A DNA stretch of 64,000 nucleotides from Paenibacillus sp. FSL H8-0048 (lineage in GTDB: Bacteria; Bacillota; Bacilli; Paenibacillales; Paenibacillaceae). Of this stretch, positions 25,330 through 32,862 are shown one piece after another. Made by a program: the position numbers and the translations under genes. The notes under the pieces were generated by a model, which worked only from the letters and a program-made list of their open reading frames with translations, was not told the DNA's origin and made no database searches. How positions within the stretch are numbered: position 1 is the first letter of the stretch; the number at the start of each line of letters is the position of its first letter. The stretch lies in NCBI RefSeq assembly GCF_038002825.1, contig NZ_JBBODF010000001.1:1302001-1366000 (forward strand). The letters are read 5' to 3'.

Positions 25330-25830
25330 ATGAAAAAAACGACCCGAACCCTGACAGCATGGGCAGCAGCCATGTTGCTTACCATGTCTCCAGCCGCCGC
25401 CTTCGGCGAGCAGCTTCCCAAAGGCACAGCCACCCCTCCTCCGGCCTCACCGCATACCGGCAGAGAGCATACCCCTCCCCGCAGCGGAGAGCGGAATCTC
25501 AGGGCCGGAGGCCATTTCATTATCAGCGAAACGGCTGAACTCCTGGGAATGAGCCGTGAGGAGCTGATTGCCAGCCTGAAATCGGGTAAAACCCTGAAAG
25601 GTCTGGCCCAGGAGAAGAAGGGCTGGAGCGAAGACCAGTATGTCCAGAAGCTGAGCGATGCCGCCAGCCTGAAGCTGGATGGATTCGTCAAGGAAGGGAA
25701 GCTGACGCAGGAAGACGCGGCGAAGCTGAAGCCGGGCCTGCCAACACTGATCAAGCGCAGCCTCAGCCGCGTAGCCCAGCTTCACCAGGGCAAGCCGTCA
25801 CCGCCGCCTGCTGCAACGAAGGCTCCCTGA
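25330..25830 (+). CDS. Secreted hypothetical protein with a LGMSREEL-type repeat
   Basis: 166 residues. The signal peptide MKKTTRTLTAWAAAMLLTMSPAAAFG has a likely AAA-FG cleavage site. A Pro/Thr-rich linker follows, then TAELLGMSREELIASLKSGKTLKGLAQEKGW-like and LKLDGFVKEGKLTQEDAAKLKPGL helical segments, as seen in small extracellular Firmicutes proteins of unknown role (DUF2680/YckD-like, tentative). Ribosome site GAAGAGGTG. Single-gene unit. No enzymatic motif. Confidence 0.75.
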   Translation: MKKTTRTLTAWAAAMLLTMSPAAAFGEQLPKGTATPPPASPHTGREHTPPRSGERNLRAGGHFIISETAELLGMSREELIASLKSGKTLKGLAQEKKGWSEDQYVQKLSDAASLKLDGFVKEGKLTQEDAAKLKPGLPTLIKRSLSRVAQLHQGKPSPPPAATKAP

Positions 25831-25916
25831 ACTGCATGGCACCGCCCCGAGGAGGACAAGCCAGACAGTCCGTCCTCCTCACGGATGGATACCGTATGCA
25901 AGAGAACAGGCACGGA

Positions 25917-25946
25917 AATGCCCGGAGTAACTACTTCCGGGCATTC
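25917..25946. terminator. Terminator overlapping the end of the PAP2 gene
   Basis: AATGCCCGGA pairs with TCCGGGCATT around a loop of about 9 bases that contains the PAP2 stop codon (25931-25933). The plus-strand tail is TCTTTG. It lies between two convergent genes and probably terminates both, with the hairpin formed partly from PAP2 coding sequence. Confidence 0.75.
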
Positions 25947-26599
25947 TTTGTGTGATGCGGATTCGCTTGGTAATTCCGGTAAGCCTCGAAGCAGGCCGCC
26001 GACAGCATCAGCCAGGCTCCGCTCGCGGCATAGCCGCCGATCACATCACTCGGATAATGCACCCCCAGATAAATCCGGCTCCAGCCGATTCCTCCGGTCA
26101 TCAGCACAGTGAACAGAATCAGCAGGAACCGCTCGCTCCGGCTGTGCATATGCCGCCAGAGCAGGTAGGCAATGACCCCGTATAACGAAAAGGCAGCCAT
26201 TGAATGTCCGCTGGGGAAGCTGTAGCCGGTCTGCTCAATCAGCCTGTGAATAGTGGGACGCTCCCGGTGGAACCACAGCTTGAGGAGCGTGTTCAGCAAT
26301 TGGGAGCCGAGACCCACCCACAGGAACAGGGCAAGCTCCAGCCTGTGCTTCAGCGCGAAGAACAAAATGAGCATAGTCAGCAGAGAGATCCCGACCGCCA
26401 GCTTCGAGGAGCCGACCAGAGATAAGCCTTTGGCCAGCGACGTCAGCGGCGGGGATTCCATTGATTGCACGAACCGGATCACCGCATCGTCGAAGCCCCG
26501 GGCCCCGCCCAGCTTAACCAGTAATGCGATCAGGATAAAAGCCAGCAAAAACCATATAAACCGCCGGAATCCGCGGGACCAGTAATGATAATATAGCAT
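25931..26599 (-). CDS. PAP2 family membrane phosphatase
   Basis: 222 residues with five or six helices. The three PAP2 motifs are complete: KLWFHRERP (K107 to RP114-115), PSGH at 129-132 and SRIYLGVHYPSD (Ser174-Arg175, His181, Asp185). It hydrolyses phosphate from lipids such as undecaprenyl pyrophosphate or phosphatidate at the outer membrane face. The loop layout resembles the BcrC/YodM type. The ATG is preceded by AAGGGGGTAGTT. Substrate is inferred from the family only. Confidence 0.93.
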   Translation of the reverse strand: MLYYHYWSRGFRRFIWFLLAFILIALLVKLGGARGFDDAVIRFVQSMESPPLTSLAKGLSLVGSSKLAVGISLLTMLILFFALKHRLELALFLWVGLGSQLLNTLLKLWFHRERPTIHRLIEQTGYSFPSGHSMAAFSLYGVIAYLLWRHMHSRSERFLLILFTVLMTGGIGWSRIYLGVHYPSDVIGGYAASGAWLMLSAACFEAYRNYQANPHHTKNARK

Positions 26600-26710
26600 A
26601 ACTACCCCCTTGTCTATTTACCAGGCCCATGAACACATTTCCTGGGAAGGTCTGTCCCGTGTTATAATGGCCTGGAGTAATTATTTTAATTAAAGATGGA
26701 GTGCTGCCAA

Positions 26711-26932
26711 GTGGAAAGTCTAAAATTGCAGGAACGTTTGTTGAACCAGTGCATCTCAACAAAGATGCCTGTGACGATTTTTACAACTAACGGAGTCAAA
26801 ATGCAGGGACTGGTAACCTCTTATGACGCTTATACAATCACCTTGCAGGGTCAGGGTGACGGGAGACAGAACGTACTCTTCAAATCGGCAGTCTCCACCG
26901 TGGTGCCGCTGAAGCCCGTCTCACTCAAGTAA
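26711..26932 (+). CDS. hfq: Hfq-like RNA-binding protein (divergent Sm fold)
   Basis: 73 residues from a GTG with GGAG nine bases upstream; the in-frame ATG 15 bases earlier falls inside that site and would add residues not found in Hfq. Sm1 (MPVTIFTTNGVKMQGLVTSYDAYTITL) and Sm2 (NVLFKSAVSTVVPLKPV) are recognisable. The Sm2 signature of most Hfq proteins is YKHAIST; here it is FKSAVST, so the proximal-pore histidine is serine. The conserved QD near the N-terminus is QE. It also stands alone rather than next to miaA, so it may be a second paralogue. Confidence 0.82.
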   Translation: MESLKLQERLLNQCISTKMPVTIFTTNGVKMQGLVTSYDAYTITLQGQGDGRQNVLFKSAVSTVVPLKPVSLK

Positions 26933-26991
26933 GCTGTCGGCACGGCGCACATTTTAATCTAAGCTACTACAAATGAACCGTCCTGGAACTC

Positions 26992-27028
26992 AAAAGGAAC
27001 ACCGGAGCAGCATCCCGGTGTTCCTTTT
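26992..27028. terminator. Bidirectional terminator between hfq-like and lactonase genes
   Basis: AAAAGGAACACCGG pairs with CCGGTGTTCCTTTT around a 9-base loop, with A- and T-runs on both sides, between convergent genes. Confidence 0.9.
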
Positions 27029-27060
27029 GCCGTTGTCTCCCTAAGGTCAGCCAGCTTGTC

Positions 27061-28167
27061 CTACGCGGGGAAAACCGCCGGCATCACGCAAACCGGCTTC
27101 GACAGCTCAGCAGTATTGCCAGTGAAGCTCAGGCGGCCGCTGCCTTCGTCCAGGGAGAAGACAACCAGATTATTGCCGTCCCGGTTGGCAACAATCAGAT
27201 AACCACCGTCCGGTGTAACCGTAAAGTGACGGGGATGACCGCCTCTGGTGGATACATGCTCTACCAGGGTCAGCCCGGCAGTCTGCGGATTCACAGCATA
27301 CTGAACGATGCTGTCATGTCCGCGGTTCGAGCCGTACAGATATTGGCCATCCTTGGAGAAGGTGATCTCTGCACAGCTGTTCTGGCCCGCTGTATAGCCT
27401 TCAGGCAGTGTGGATACAGTAGCAGCCGTCTTCAGAGTTCCTGCCTCTGCATCGTACAGGAAGGATGTCACCGTGCTGTCCAGCTCATTAATGACATAAG
27501 CGGACTTCCCGTCTGGATGGAACACGAAATGCCGCGGTCCGGCTCCGGCATGCAGCGGGGTATCTCCAACCGCTTCAAGTGTTCCCGATGCAGCGTCTAT
27601 TCTGTAGCTGCGGATCAGATCCAGTCCCAGATCCGAGACGAACAGGTAGTGTCCATCAGGGCTGAAAATGGCCGAATGCGGGTGAGGACGGTCTTGACCC
27701 GGGGTTCCCCCATGTCCGGTATGCTGTGCGGTATCCGTCAATGCTACAGGCAGCCCGTTCTGGTCCAGCGTGAGCAGTCCGACCGATCCCCCGTGATAGC
27801 TGCACACGACCAGATGTTCATTCCCCGCGTCACGGTTAATGTTACAGGTCGTGCTCTGGCCCTTGCCCTCGGAAGGCATAGTCTGAATCCGCTGCAATTC
27901 GGTCAGCTTGCCTGTCTCAGGATCAATAGCGAAGGTGATAACCTCCCCTTCCTTACCGCCCGTACCATTCGGCTTCTCCCCAATGGCATACAGCTTCCGC
28001 CCGGAAGGGTCCACATTGACGAACGTAGGATTCGTCAGGCCTTCTGCGGTATCCAGCCGCTCCAGAGTACCCCCGGCTTCACCGTCAAAGGCAAACACCT
28101 GGATTCCGCTTTCTTCAGCGGTGGCATAGGAACCGGTAAATAACAGCAGCTTCGTCTTCTCGTTCAT
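27061..28167 (-). CDS. Lactonase family protein (seven-bladed beta-propeller, 6-phosphogluconolactonase Pgl-like)
   Basis: 368 residues. Repeated propeller blades carry the family stretches LFTGSYATAEESGIQVFAFD at the N-terminus, NPTFVNVDPSGRKLYAIGE, RPHPHSAIFSPDGHYLFVSDLGLD, AGPRHFVFHPDGKSAYVINELDSTV, and GGHPRHFTVTPDGGYLIVANRDGNNLVVFSLD. This is the YkgB/Pgl lactonase family, which hydrolyses 6-phosphogluconolactone in the oxidative pentose phosphate pathway. Ribosome site GAGGAGGAATTC. It is the only gene in its unit. Confidence 0.92.
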   Translation of the reverse strand: MNEKTKLLLFTGSYATAEESGIQVFAFDGEAGGTLERLDTAEGLTNPTFVNVDPSGRKLYAIGEKPNGTGGKEGEVITFAIDPETGKLTELQRIQTMPSEGKGQSTTCNINRDAGNEHLVVCSYHGGSVGLLTLDQNGLPVALTDTAQHTGHGGTPGQDRPHPHSAIFSPDGHYLFVSDLGLDLIRSYRIDAASGTLEAVGDTPLHAGAGPRHFVFHPDGKSAYVINELDSTVTSFLYDAEAGTLKTAATVSTLPEGYTAGQNSCAEITFSKDGQYLYGSNRGHDSIVQYAVNPQTAGLTLVEHVSTRGGHPRHFTVTPDGGYLIVANRDGNNLVVFSLDEGSGRLSFTGNTAELSKPVCVMPAVFPA

Positions 28168-28274
28168 CTAGAATTCCTCCTCAAGTTAAACAGCCATCTA
28201 TATAATTTACATTTTTTCGTGAGGGTTGACAAATGCAACGGAAAAAATGACAAAAAACATTTCAAAAATAAGAC

Positions 28275-28316
28275 TTCTCAAACCATTCGGAGTATGCTAT
28301 AATGAAAGCGCTAACA
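28275..28316 (+). promoter_or_regulatory. Extended -10 promoter with a perfect catabolite-response element
   Basis: TTCTCA, a 17-base spacer and TGCTATAAT (extended -10, TATAAT at 28298-28303) form the promoter of the LytTR gene. TGAAAGCGCTAACA at 28303-28316 matches the cre consensus TGWNANCGNTNWCA at every fixed position and covers the start site, the usual place for CcpA repression. Confidence 0.75.
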
Positions 28317-28349
28317 TTATTGTTAATCAAGAATAAAGGGGGAACACGA

Positions 28350-28697
28350 ATGAGCAGCCTGCTGGAAGCCAGAAATGTATATGAGGACTTCGAGGTGGAG
28401 ACAGACATTCTGTTCTTTAAGGTCGGGGACCATGACCTGGTCATTTTTCACGGCAGAAACTACAATATTAAAAAGAGAATGACTGCCGAGCAACTGAACC
28501 GCTTATTGTCGAGCAACAGCTATTATCATGTGTACGGAGGCTGCTACGTGAACCTGAACAAGATCAGCTCCATTGAGGATGACTGCATCTACTTCGGTGA
28601 AATGGGCCTCTATGCCAAGTCTGTACGGGTTCCAAGACGTAAGCAGGAGAACATCCGCCATTTGCTTAAGGGACTGAGCTCACAAGCCGGAGCATAA
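28350..28697 (+). CDS. LytTR DNA-binding domain protein without receiver domain
   Basis: 115 residues from the ATG that has AAGGGGGA upstream; an earlier in-frame ATG adds 16 residues from the leader. The domain reads IDILFFKVGDHDLVIFHG-type strands, then KRMTAEQLNRLLSSNSYYHVYGGCYVNLNKISSIEDDCIYFGEMG and KSVRVPRRKQENIRHLLKGL. The YHVYGGCYVNLNKI helix-turn-strand with a final VPRRKQ is the LytTR fold. No response-regulator receiver domain is present, so it is a stand-alone regulator. It sits under a cre site; targets unknown. Confidence 0.87.
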   Translation: MSSLLEARNVYEDFEVETDILFFKVGDHDLVIFHGRNYNIKKRMTAEQLNRLLSSNSYYHVYGGCYVNLNKISSIEDDCIYFGEMGLYAKSVRVPRRKQENIRHLLKGLSSQAGA

Positions 28698-28757
28698 TCC
28701 TTAGACATCTTGCAGCTTGGTACTCTTTATTCGATTATTACAGTCTCTCTCATCAGG

Positions 28758-28807
28758 CCGGAGCGCATATGGGGACACCCGTGCTGCTCCGGTTTTTCCT
28801 GTATTTT
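28758..28807 (+). terminator. Terminator of the LytTR gene
   Basis: CCGGAGC pairs with GCTCCGG around a long loop, followed by TTTTT. Confidence 0.8.
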
Positions 28808-28937
28808 ACCTGTTTCTTAATGGAATCTTAAAAAGTAATTGTGCTTTTTTATACTTTCTTAAGGTTTGGAATTCTGTTTTCTGGTAAAGTTGTAGAAAGA
28901 CAGGCACCACCTATATTGAAGGGAGTCATTAATTATA

Positions 28938-30131
28938 ATGGACAAAAAAGATTTCAATGAAAATGAAAAGCTAGAAAACGGCATTACGCCGGAAGAGAAC
29001 GATGCTTCTGTGATTACTCCGGAAGAAGGAATTGAGCCTGCCGGAACAGCCCCTGTGCCGCAGGAACCTGTACAAGCAGCTCCAAAGGTTGAAGAAAGCG
29101 TTCCCGTAATGAACAAAGTCGGCGGCGGCGGTACTCCTCCATCCTCACCTGCTCCATCCGGCGGCGGCAAAGGCTGGATGATTGCATCGCTCGTACTGGC
29201 AGCAGCGCTGATTGTAGTGCTGATTGTACAGCCTTTCAAGAAAGATGACAGCAAAATTGCAGTTGCTTCCGTGAATGGAACAGACATCACCAAAGCGCAG
29301 CTGTATGATAAATTGGTTGAAGCCGGCGGGAAATCCACTCTGCAAAACCTGATTACCACCACACTGGTAGGCCAGGAAGCCAAGAAGGCTAACATTAAGG
29401 TAACCGATGCCGACATTAATCAGGAAATCGAAGATCTTAAAACCCAGTTCGGCGGCGAGGAAGCGCTCAATAGCGCCTTGCAGCAGAGCTCGATGACGAT
29501 TGAGGATCTGAAGAAGCAAATGCCGCTTCAGGTTGAGATCCGCAAGCTGGTAGAACCGAAGGTCACCGTTACTGATGATGAAATCTCCAAATATTTCGAA
29601 GAAAACAAAGCGAAATACAATCAGGAGGAAGAAGTTCGCGCTTCCCACATCCTGGTGAAGACTAAAGAAGAAGCGGATGCCATCCTTAAGCAGCTCAAGG
29701 ACGGCGGAGACTTCGCCGCACTGGCTAAAGAAAAGTCCGCTGACACCGGCTCCAAGGACAAAGGCGGCGATCTTGACTTCTTCAAACGCGGCGACATGGT
29801 TGCTGAATTCTCCGATGCTGCCTTCAAGCTGAAGGTTGGCGAAACCAGCGGTGCAGTGAAATCTGATTACGGCTACCACATCATCAAGGTTACTGACCGC
29901 AAGGAAGCCAAGGAATATACACTCGCCGAGAAGAAAGACGAGATCAAAAAGACTCTAGTTGCACAAAAAGTGTCTGAGATGTCCTCCACCTGGCTCGCGG
30001 ATCTGAACAAGAATGCCAAAATCACAAATACGTTGACTGATACACCGGATGCATCTGCTACTCCGGCAGCCAGTGAAGCACCTGGTACTGCAACTGAGGC
30101 TCCTGCTACGGAAGCACCTGCTACGAAATAA
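28938..30131 (+). CDS. PrsA-like peptidyl-prolyl isomerase (foldase), transmembrane-anchored
   Basis: 397 residues. The acidic, Pro/Glu-rich N-terminus (about residues 1-75) is cytoplasmic, then one helix at about 79-98 (GWMIASLVLAAALIVVLIVQPF). A SurA-like N-domain (SVNGTDITKAQLYDKLVEAGGK) precedes a parvulin domain (VRASHILVKTKEEADAILKQLKDGGDFAALAKEKS ... KGGDLDFFKRGDMVAEF ... YGYHIIKVTDRKE). Classical PrsA is a lipoprotein; no lipobox exists here. A Thr/Ala/Pro-rich tail (ATEAPATEAPATK) follows. It likely assists folding of exported proteins. Single-gene unit. Confidence 0.92.
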   Translation: MDKKDFNENEKLENGITPEENDASVITPEEGIEPAGTAPVPQEPVQAAPKVEESVPVMNKVGGGGTPPSSPAPSGGGKGWMIASLVLAAALIVVLIVQPFKKDDSKIAVASVNGTDITKAQLYDKLVEAGGKSTLQNLITTTLVGQEAKKANIKVTDADINQEIEDLKTQFGGEEALNSALQQSSMTIEDLKKQMPLQVEIRKLVEPKVTVTDDEISKYFEENKAKYNQEEEVRASHILVKTKEEADAILKQLKDGGDFAALAKEKSADTGSKDKGGDLDFFKRGDMVAEFSDAAFKLKVGETSGAVKSDYGYHIIKVTDRKEAKEYTLAEKKDEIKKTLVAQKVSEMSSTWLADLNKNAKITNTLTDTPDASATPAASEAPGTATEAPATEAPATK

Positions 30132-30156
30132 CATATACTGGTGTACAAGCTATTTA

Positions 30157-30196
30157 TGCAAAGAGGACAGACGGATACCCGCCTGTCCTCTTTGCA
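30157..30196 (+). terminator. Terminator after the PrsA-like gene
   Basis: TGCAAAGAGGACAG pairs with CTGTCCTCTTTGCA around a 12-base loop. The T-run is short but the stem is very strong. Confidence 0.8.
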
Positions 30197-30240
30197 TGTG
30201 TTCGTATAGAAGCCTGGTCAACGCCGGCCTGGCCTGGCTG

Positions 30241-30441
30241 CTAATGCCCTTTTTTACGGATCTGCTTATCGCGATTCTCGCCCCACTCTTTGGCCTGTGC
30301 TGTGGCGGTGGCGATGGCGATGGCCGGCCCCTCCTCATATCCGTCCTCCAGCAGCGCATTCGCAATCTCCACCGCTTTGTTGCGTACAGGCGCAGTGAAG
30401 TTCTTCAGTGAATCCGGATAGTTCTCCTTATTCCATGGCAT
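30241..30441 (-). CDS. YdaT-like N-terminal domain protein, short form
   Basis: 66 residues. MPWNKENYPDSLKNFTAPVRNKAVEIANALLEDGYEEGPAIAIATATAQAKEW resembles the N-terminal part of the general-stress protein YdaT, which in B. subtilis continues into a DUF2188 domain; here only this part plus a short basic tail is present. Ribosome site AAGGAGGTTTTTGTC. Probably a small stress-related protein of unknown function, alone in its unit. Confidence 0.75.
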   Translation of the reverse strand: MPWNKENYPDSLKNFTAPVRNKAVEIANALLEDGYEEGPAIAIATATAQAKEWGENRDKQIRKKGH

Positions 30442-30520
30442 GACAAAAACCTCCTTGTTCGGGCTATATTCATACTTAGCCGGATCAGGGAGGTTCTAAA
30501 CTGCTTACCGCAGGAATTGC

Positions 30521-31120
30521 TTACTTAATGACCTTCACGCGTTCTTCAATCGGCTGGAATTCCTTCTCGCCTGGAGGAGTCAGGATGTTACCGAATGGCA
30601 TCTGGGCAATCAGCTTCCAGTCTGCAGCAATACCGAAGGTCTCCTTCACTTCATCGTCGATCAGCGGGTTATAGTGTTGAAGGGAGGCTCCCAGACCTTC
30701 TTCGGCAAAAGCAGTCCATACTACATATTGCAGAATCCCGGAGGACTGGTTGGACCAGATTGGGAAGTTCTCAGCATACAGGGCAAAGTTCTCCTGCAGG
30801 TGCTTCACCACTGCCTGATCTTCGTAGAAGAGTACAGTGCCGTAGCCGGCTTTGAAGGAGGACAGCTTCTGAGCCGTGCCTTCGAATTGTTCAGTAGGAA
30901 CGATCTTACGCAGGGTTTCTGCTGTAATATCCCACAGCTTATCATGTTGTTCGCCCAGCAAAACTACAGCTCTGGAGCTTTGGGAGTTGAAGGAAGTTGG
31001 GCTATGTAGAACAGCCTCTTCTACAATCTTCTGAATTTGTTCATCAGAGATTGGGGATTCTTTGCTGATGGCGTATATGGAACGTCTGCCTTTTACCGCT
31101 TCAAAAAAAGTCTTAGACAT
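30521..31120 (-). CDS. Nitroreductase family protein
   Basis: 199 residues. FMN-binding NADPH oxidoreductase fold: FFEAVKGRRSIYAISKESPISDEQIQKIVEEAVLHSPTSFNSQSSRAVVLLGEQHDKLWD at the N-terminus (the RRS and SxNSQ flavin contacts), and FAEEGLGASLQHYNPLIDDEVKETFGIAADWKLIAQMPFGN (the GLGA...QMPFG segment) near the C-terminus. It reduces nitroaromatics or quinones in this family. Ribosome site AATGGAGGTAG. A short dyad near its start site suggests control by an HxlR- or MarR-type regulator encoded elsewhere. Confidence 0.92.
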   Translation of the reverse strand: MSKTFFEAVKGRRSIYAISKESPISDEQIQKIVEEAVLHSPTSFNSQSSRAVVLLGEQHDKLWDITAETLRKIVPTEQFEGTAQKLSSFKAGYGTVLFYEDQAVVKHLQENFALYAENFPIWSNQSSGILQYVVWTAFAEEGLGASLQHYNPLIDDEVKETFGIAADWKLIAQMPFGNILTPPGEKEFQPIEERVKVIK

Positions 31121-31143
31121 AAAATAACTACCTCCATTTAATT

Positions 31144-31185
31144 AAGTAACTTACTTTTTTTAATCATAACACTATTCCGGTCTGA
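31144..31185 (-). promoter_or_regulatory. Putative nitroreductase promoter with a small dyad
   Basis: On the minus strand TTGTAT, a 17-base spacer and TATGAT, then the dyad AAGTAA-C-TTACTT (31144-31156) lying near the expected start site, close upstream of the ribosome site. Its resemblance to the half-sites of HxlR-type operators upstream of nitroreductase genes is suggestive only. Confidence 0.4.
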
Positions 31186-31397
31186 ATACAACACATCATT
31201 CACAACTTTTTCCTGTACCAGCCCTTTATTTGTATATCCGCTCTTAGTCTCGCAGAATTGCGTTCATTTATGCACCTTCCACTATTTTCTATAAGCTATT
31301 CTGGAGGTTTAGAAACAACGGCTAACATATCGTATATACAATCCGGTCATAAATAAGCTACAATGATTCAGCTAAAATACAGAAAGAAGGTTAAGCT

Positions 31398-32813
31398 ATG
31401 CGCGTCCCGCTTCATAACCGCACAACTCATACGGTGAAGCTCACCTTAATGCTGCTGCTCTCTTCCATCCTCATTCTCAGCGGGTGTGAAGACTCCGCTT
31501 CTTCTGCCTTGAACGCTGTTCCGGCAGCCGCCGGGGCTGTGACCCCTGCTGCAGAACCCGGAGAACCTGTATCGTTCTGGGTCGCCACCGATACGCATTA
31601 TCTGGACAAAGCCCTGGAGGACGGCGGTCAGGCCTTCCAGACCTATGTCACAGGCGGCGACGGCAAAATGCTTCCGTACAGCGATGAGCTGACCGAAGCT
31701 CTGGTCCGGGATGTGGAACAGAACAAGCCGGCCTTCCTCATTCTGAGCGGCGACCTTACCAATAACGGGGAAGCGGGCAGCCATAAGGAGCTGGCGGCGA
31801 AGCTGCACCGGATGGAGGCTGCGGGGACCCGCGTCTACGTGACTCCAGGCAACCATGATATCAACAACCCCTGGGCCAGATCGTTCGACGGTGACAGGCA
31901 GGTCGTTGCCAAGCATATCAATGTAGAGGATTTCCTGCGCATCTATGACGATTTCGGATATAACGAGGCGGTCTCGCGGGATGCGGACAGCTTAAGCTAT
32001 GTGGTGAAGGCCGCACCCGGCCTGTGGCTGCTGATGATTGACAGTGCGCAGTATGCACATAACGAAGAATATAATTTTCCGCAGACTGACGGCCGCCTTC
32101 TGCCCTCCACCCTTGCCTGGATTGACGATAATGTGAAGCTGGCCGCAGGGGAGCATGCGTCTGTGATTACCGTGATGCATCATAATCTGTTGAGCCATAC
32201 CTCCATGGCCGTATCCGGGTTCAAGCTTAATAACAGCCAGGAGACGCTGAAGGCTTTTCGCCGGGAAGGGTTAAATCTGGTATTATCCGGGCATATTCAT
32301 ATGCAGGATATCCGCCGCGATCCTCCGGAAGCCTCGATAGATCCGGCCTTGCCTGTCTATGATATTGCAACAAGCGCCATGGCGGTGAATCCGCACCAGT
32401 ACGGCAGAATGACCTTCGATCCCGCTTCACGGGCTGTGACCTACCGCACCGCTCAAGTCGATGTTGACGGCTGGGCCAAGGCCAACCATAAGACCGATCC
32501 GCACCTGCTGAACTTCAAAGCATATGCGGAGCAGATTTTCACAAAAAATTCGTATGACAAAGCGATGAGCCGGCTGAAGGAGAGCAGCTTCACAGAAGCG
32601 CAGAAGCAGTCGATGGCTGAGGTGATGTCGAAGCTGAACGTGAAGTATTTTGCCGGGAACGCTGCTGATTCGCTGGAGGAGATCCGGGCGATGCCGGGAT
32701 TCAAGCTGTGGGAGAGTATGGAGGGCGGCTTCATGTCCGGATATATCCGCAGTATGGCGGAGCACGCAGAAGAGAGCAATACCTCGCTGGAGATGGTTCT
32801 GACTACTCAGTAG
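31398..32813 (+). CDS. Metallophosphoesterase lipoprotein
   Basis: 471 residues. Lipobox LILSGC with Cys30 puts the mature protein on the outer membrane face. Calcineurin-like metal motifs: ATDTHYLDK (D-x-H), LSGDLTNNGEAGSHKEL (GDx2-N), TPGNHDINNPWARSFDG (GNHD), VMHHNLLSHT, and LVLSGHIHMQD (GHxH). These bind a di-metal centre. The C-terminal helical extension of about 150 residues (SRLKESSFTEAQKQSMAEVMSKLN) has an unknown role. Substrate may be cAMP-like or phospholipid, not predictable. Single-gene unit. Confidence 0.9.
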   Translation: MRVPLHNRTTHTVKLTLMLLLSSILILSGCEDSASSALNAVPAAAGAVTPAAEPGEPVSFWVATDTHYLDKALEDGGQAFQTYVTGGDGKMLPYSDELTEALVRDVEQNKPAFLILSGDLTNNGEAGSHKELAAKLHRMEAAGTRVYVTPGNHDINNPWARSFDGDRQVVAKHINVEDFLRIYDDFGYNEAVSRDADSLSYVVKAAPGLWLLMIDSAQYAHNEEYNFPQTDGRLLPSTLAWIDDNVKLAAGEHASVITVMHHNLLSHTSMAVSGFKLNNSQETLKAFRREGLNLVLSGHIHMQDIRRDPPEASIDPALPVYDIATSAMAVNPHQYGRMTFDPASRAVTYRTAQVDVDGWAKANHKTDPHLLNFKAYAEQIFTKNSYDKAMSRLKESSFTEAQKQSMAEVMSKLNVKYFAGNAADSLEEIRAMPGFKLWESMEGGFMSGYIRSMAEHAEESNTSLEMVLTTQ

Positions 32814-32818
32814 CAAAG

Positions 32819-32853
32819 AAAGCCTCCCTTCCGGTATACGAAAGAGAGGCTTT
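32819..32853. terminator. Terminator between convergent metallophosphoesterase and phosphotransferase genes
   Basis: AAAGCCTC pairs with GAGGCTTT around a 19-base loop in the gap between two converging genes. Confidence 0.75.
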
Positions 32854-32862
32854 GTTCCAGGC

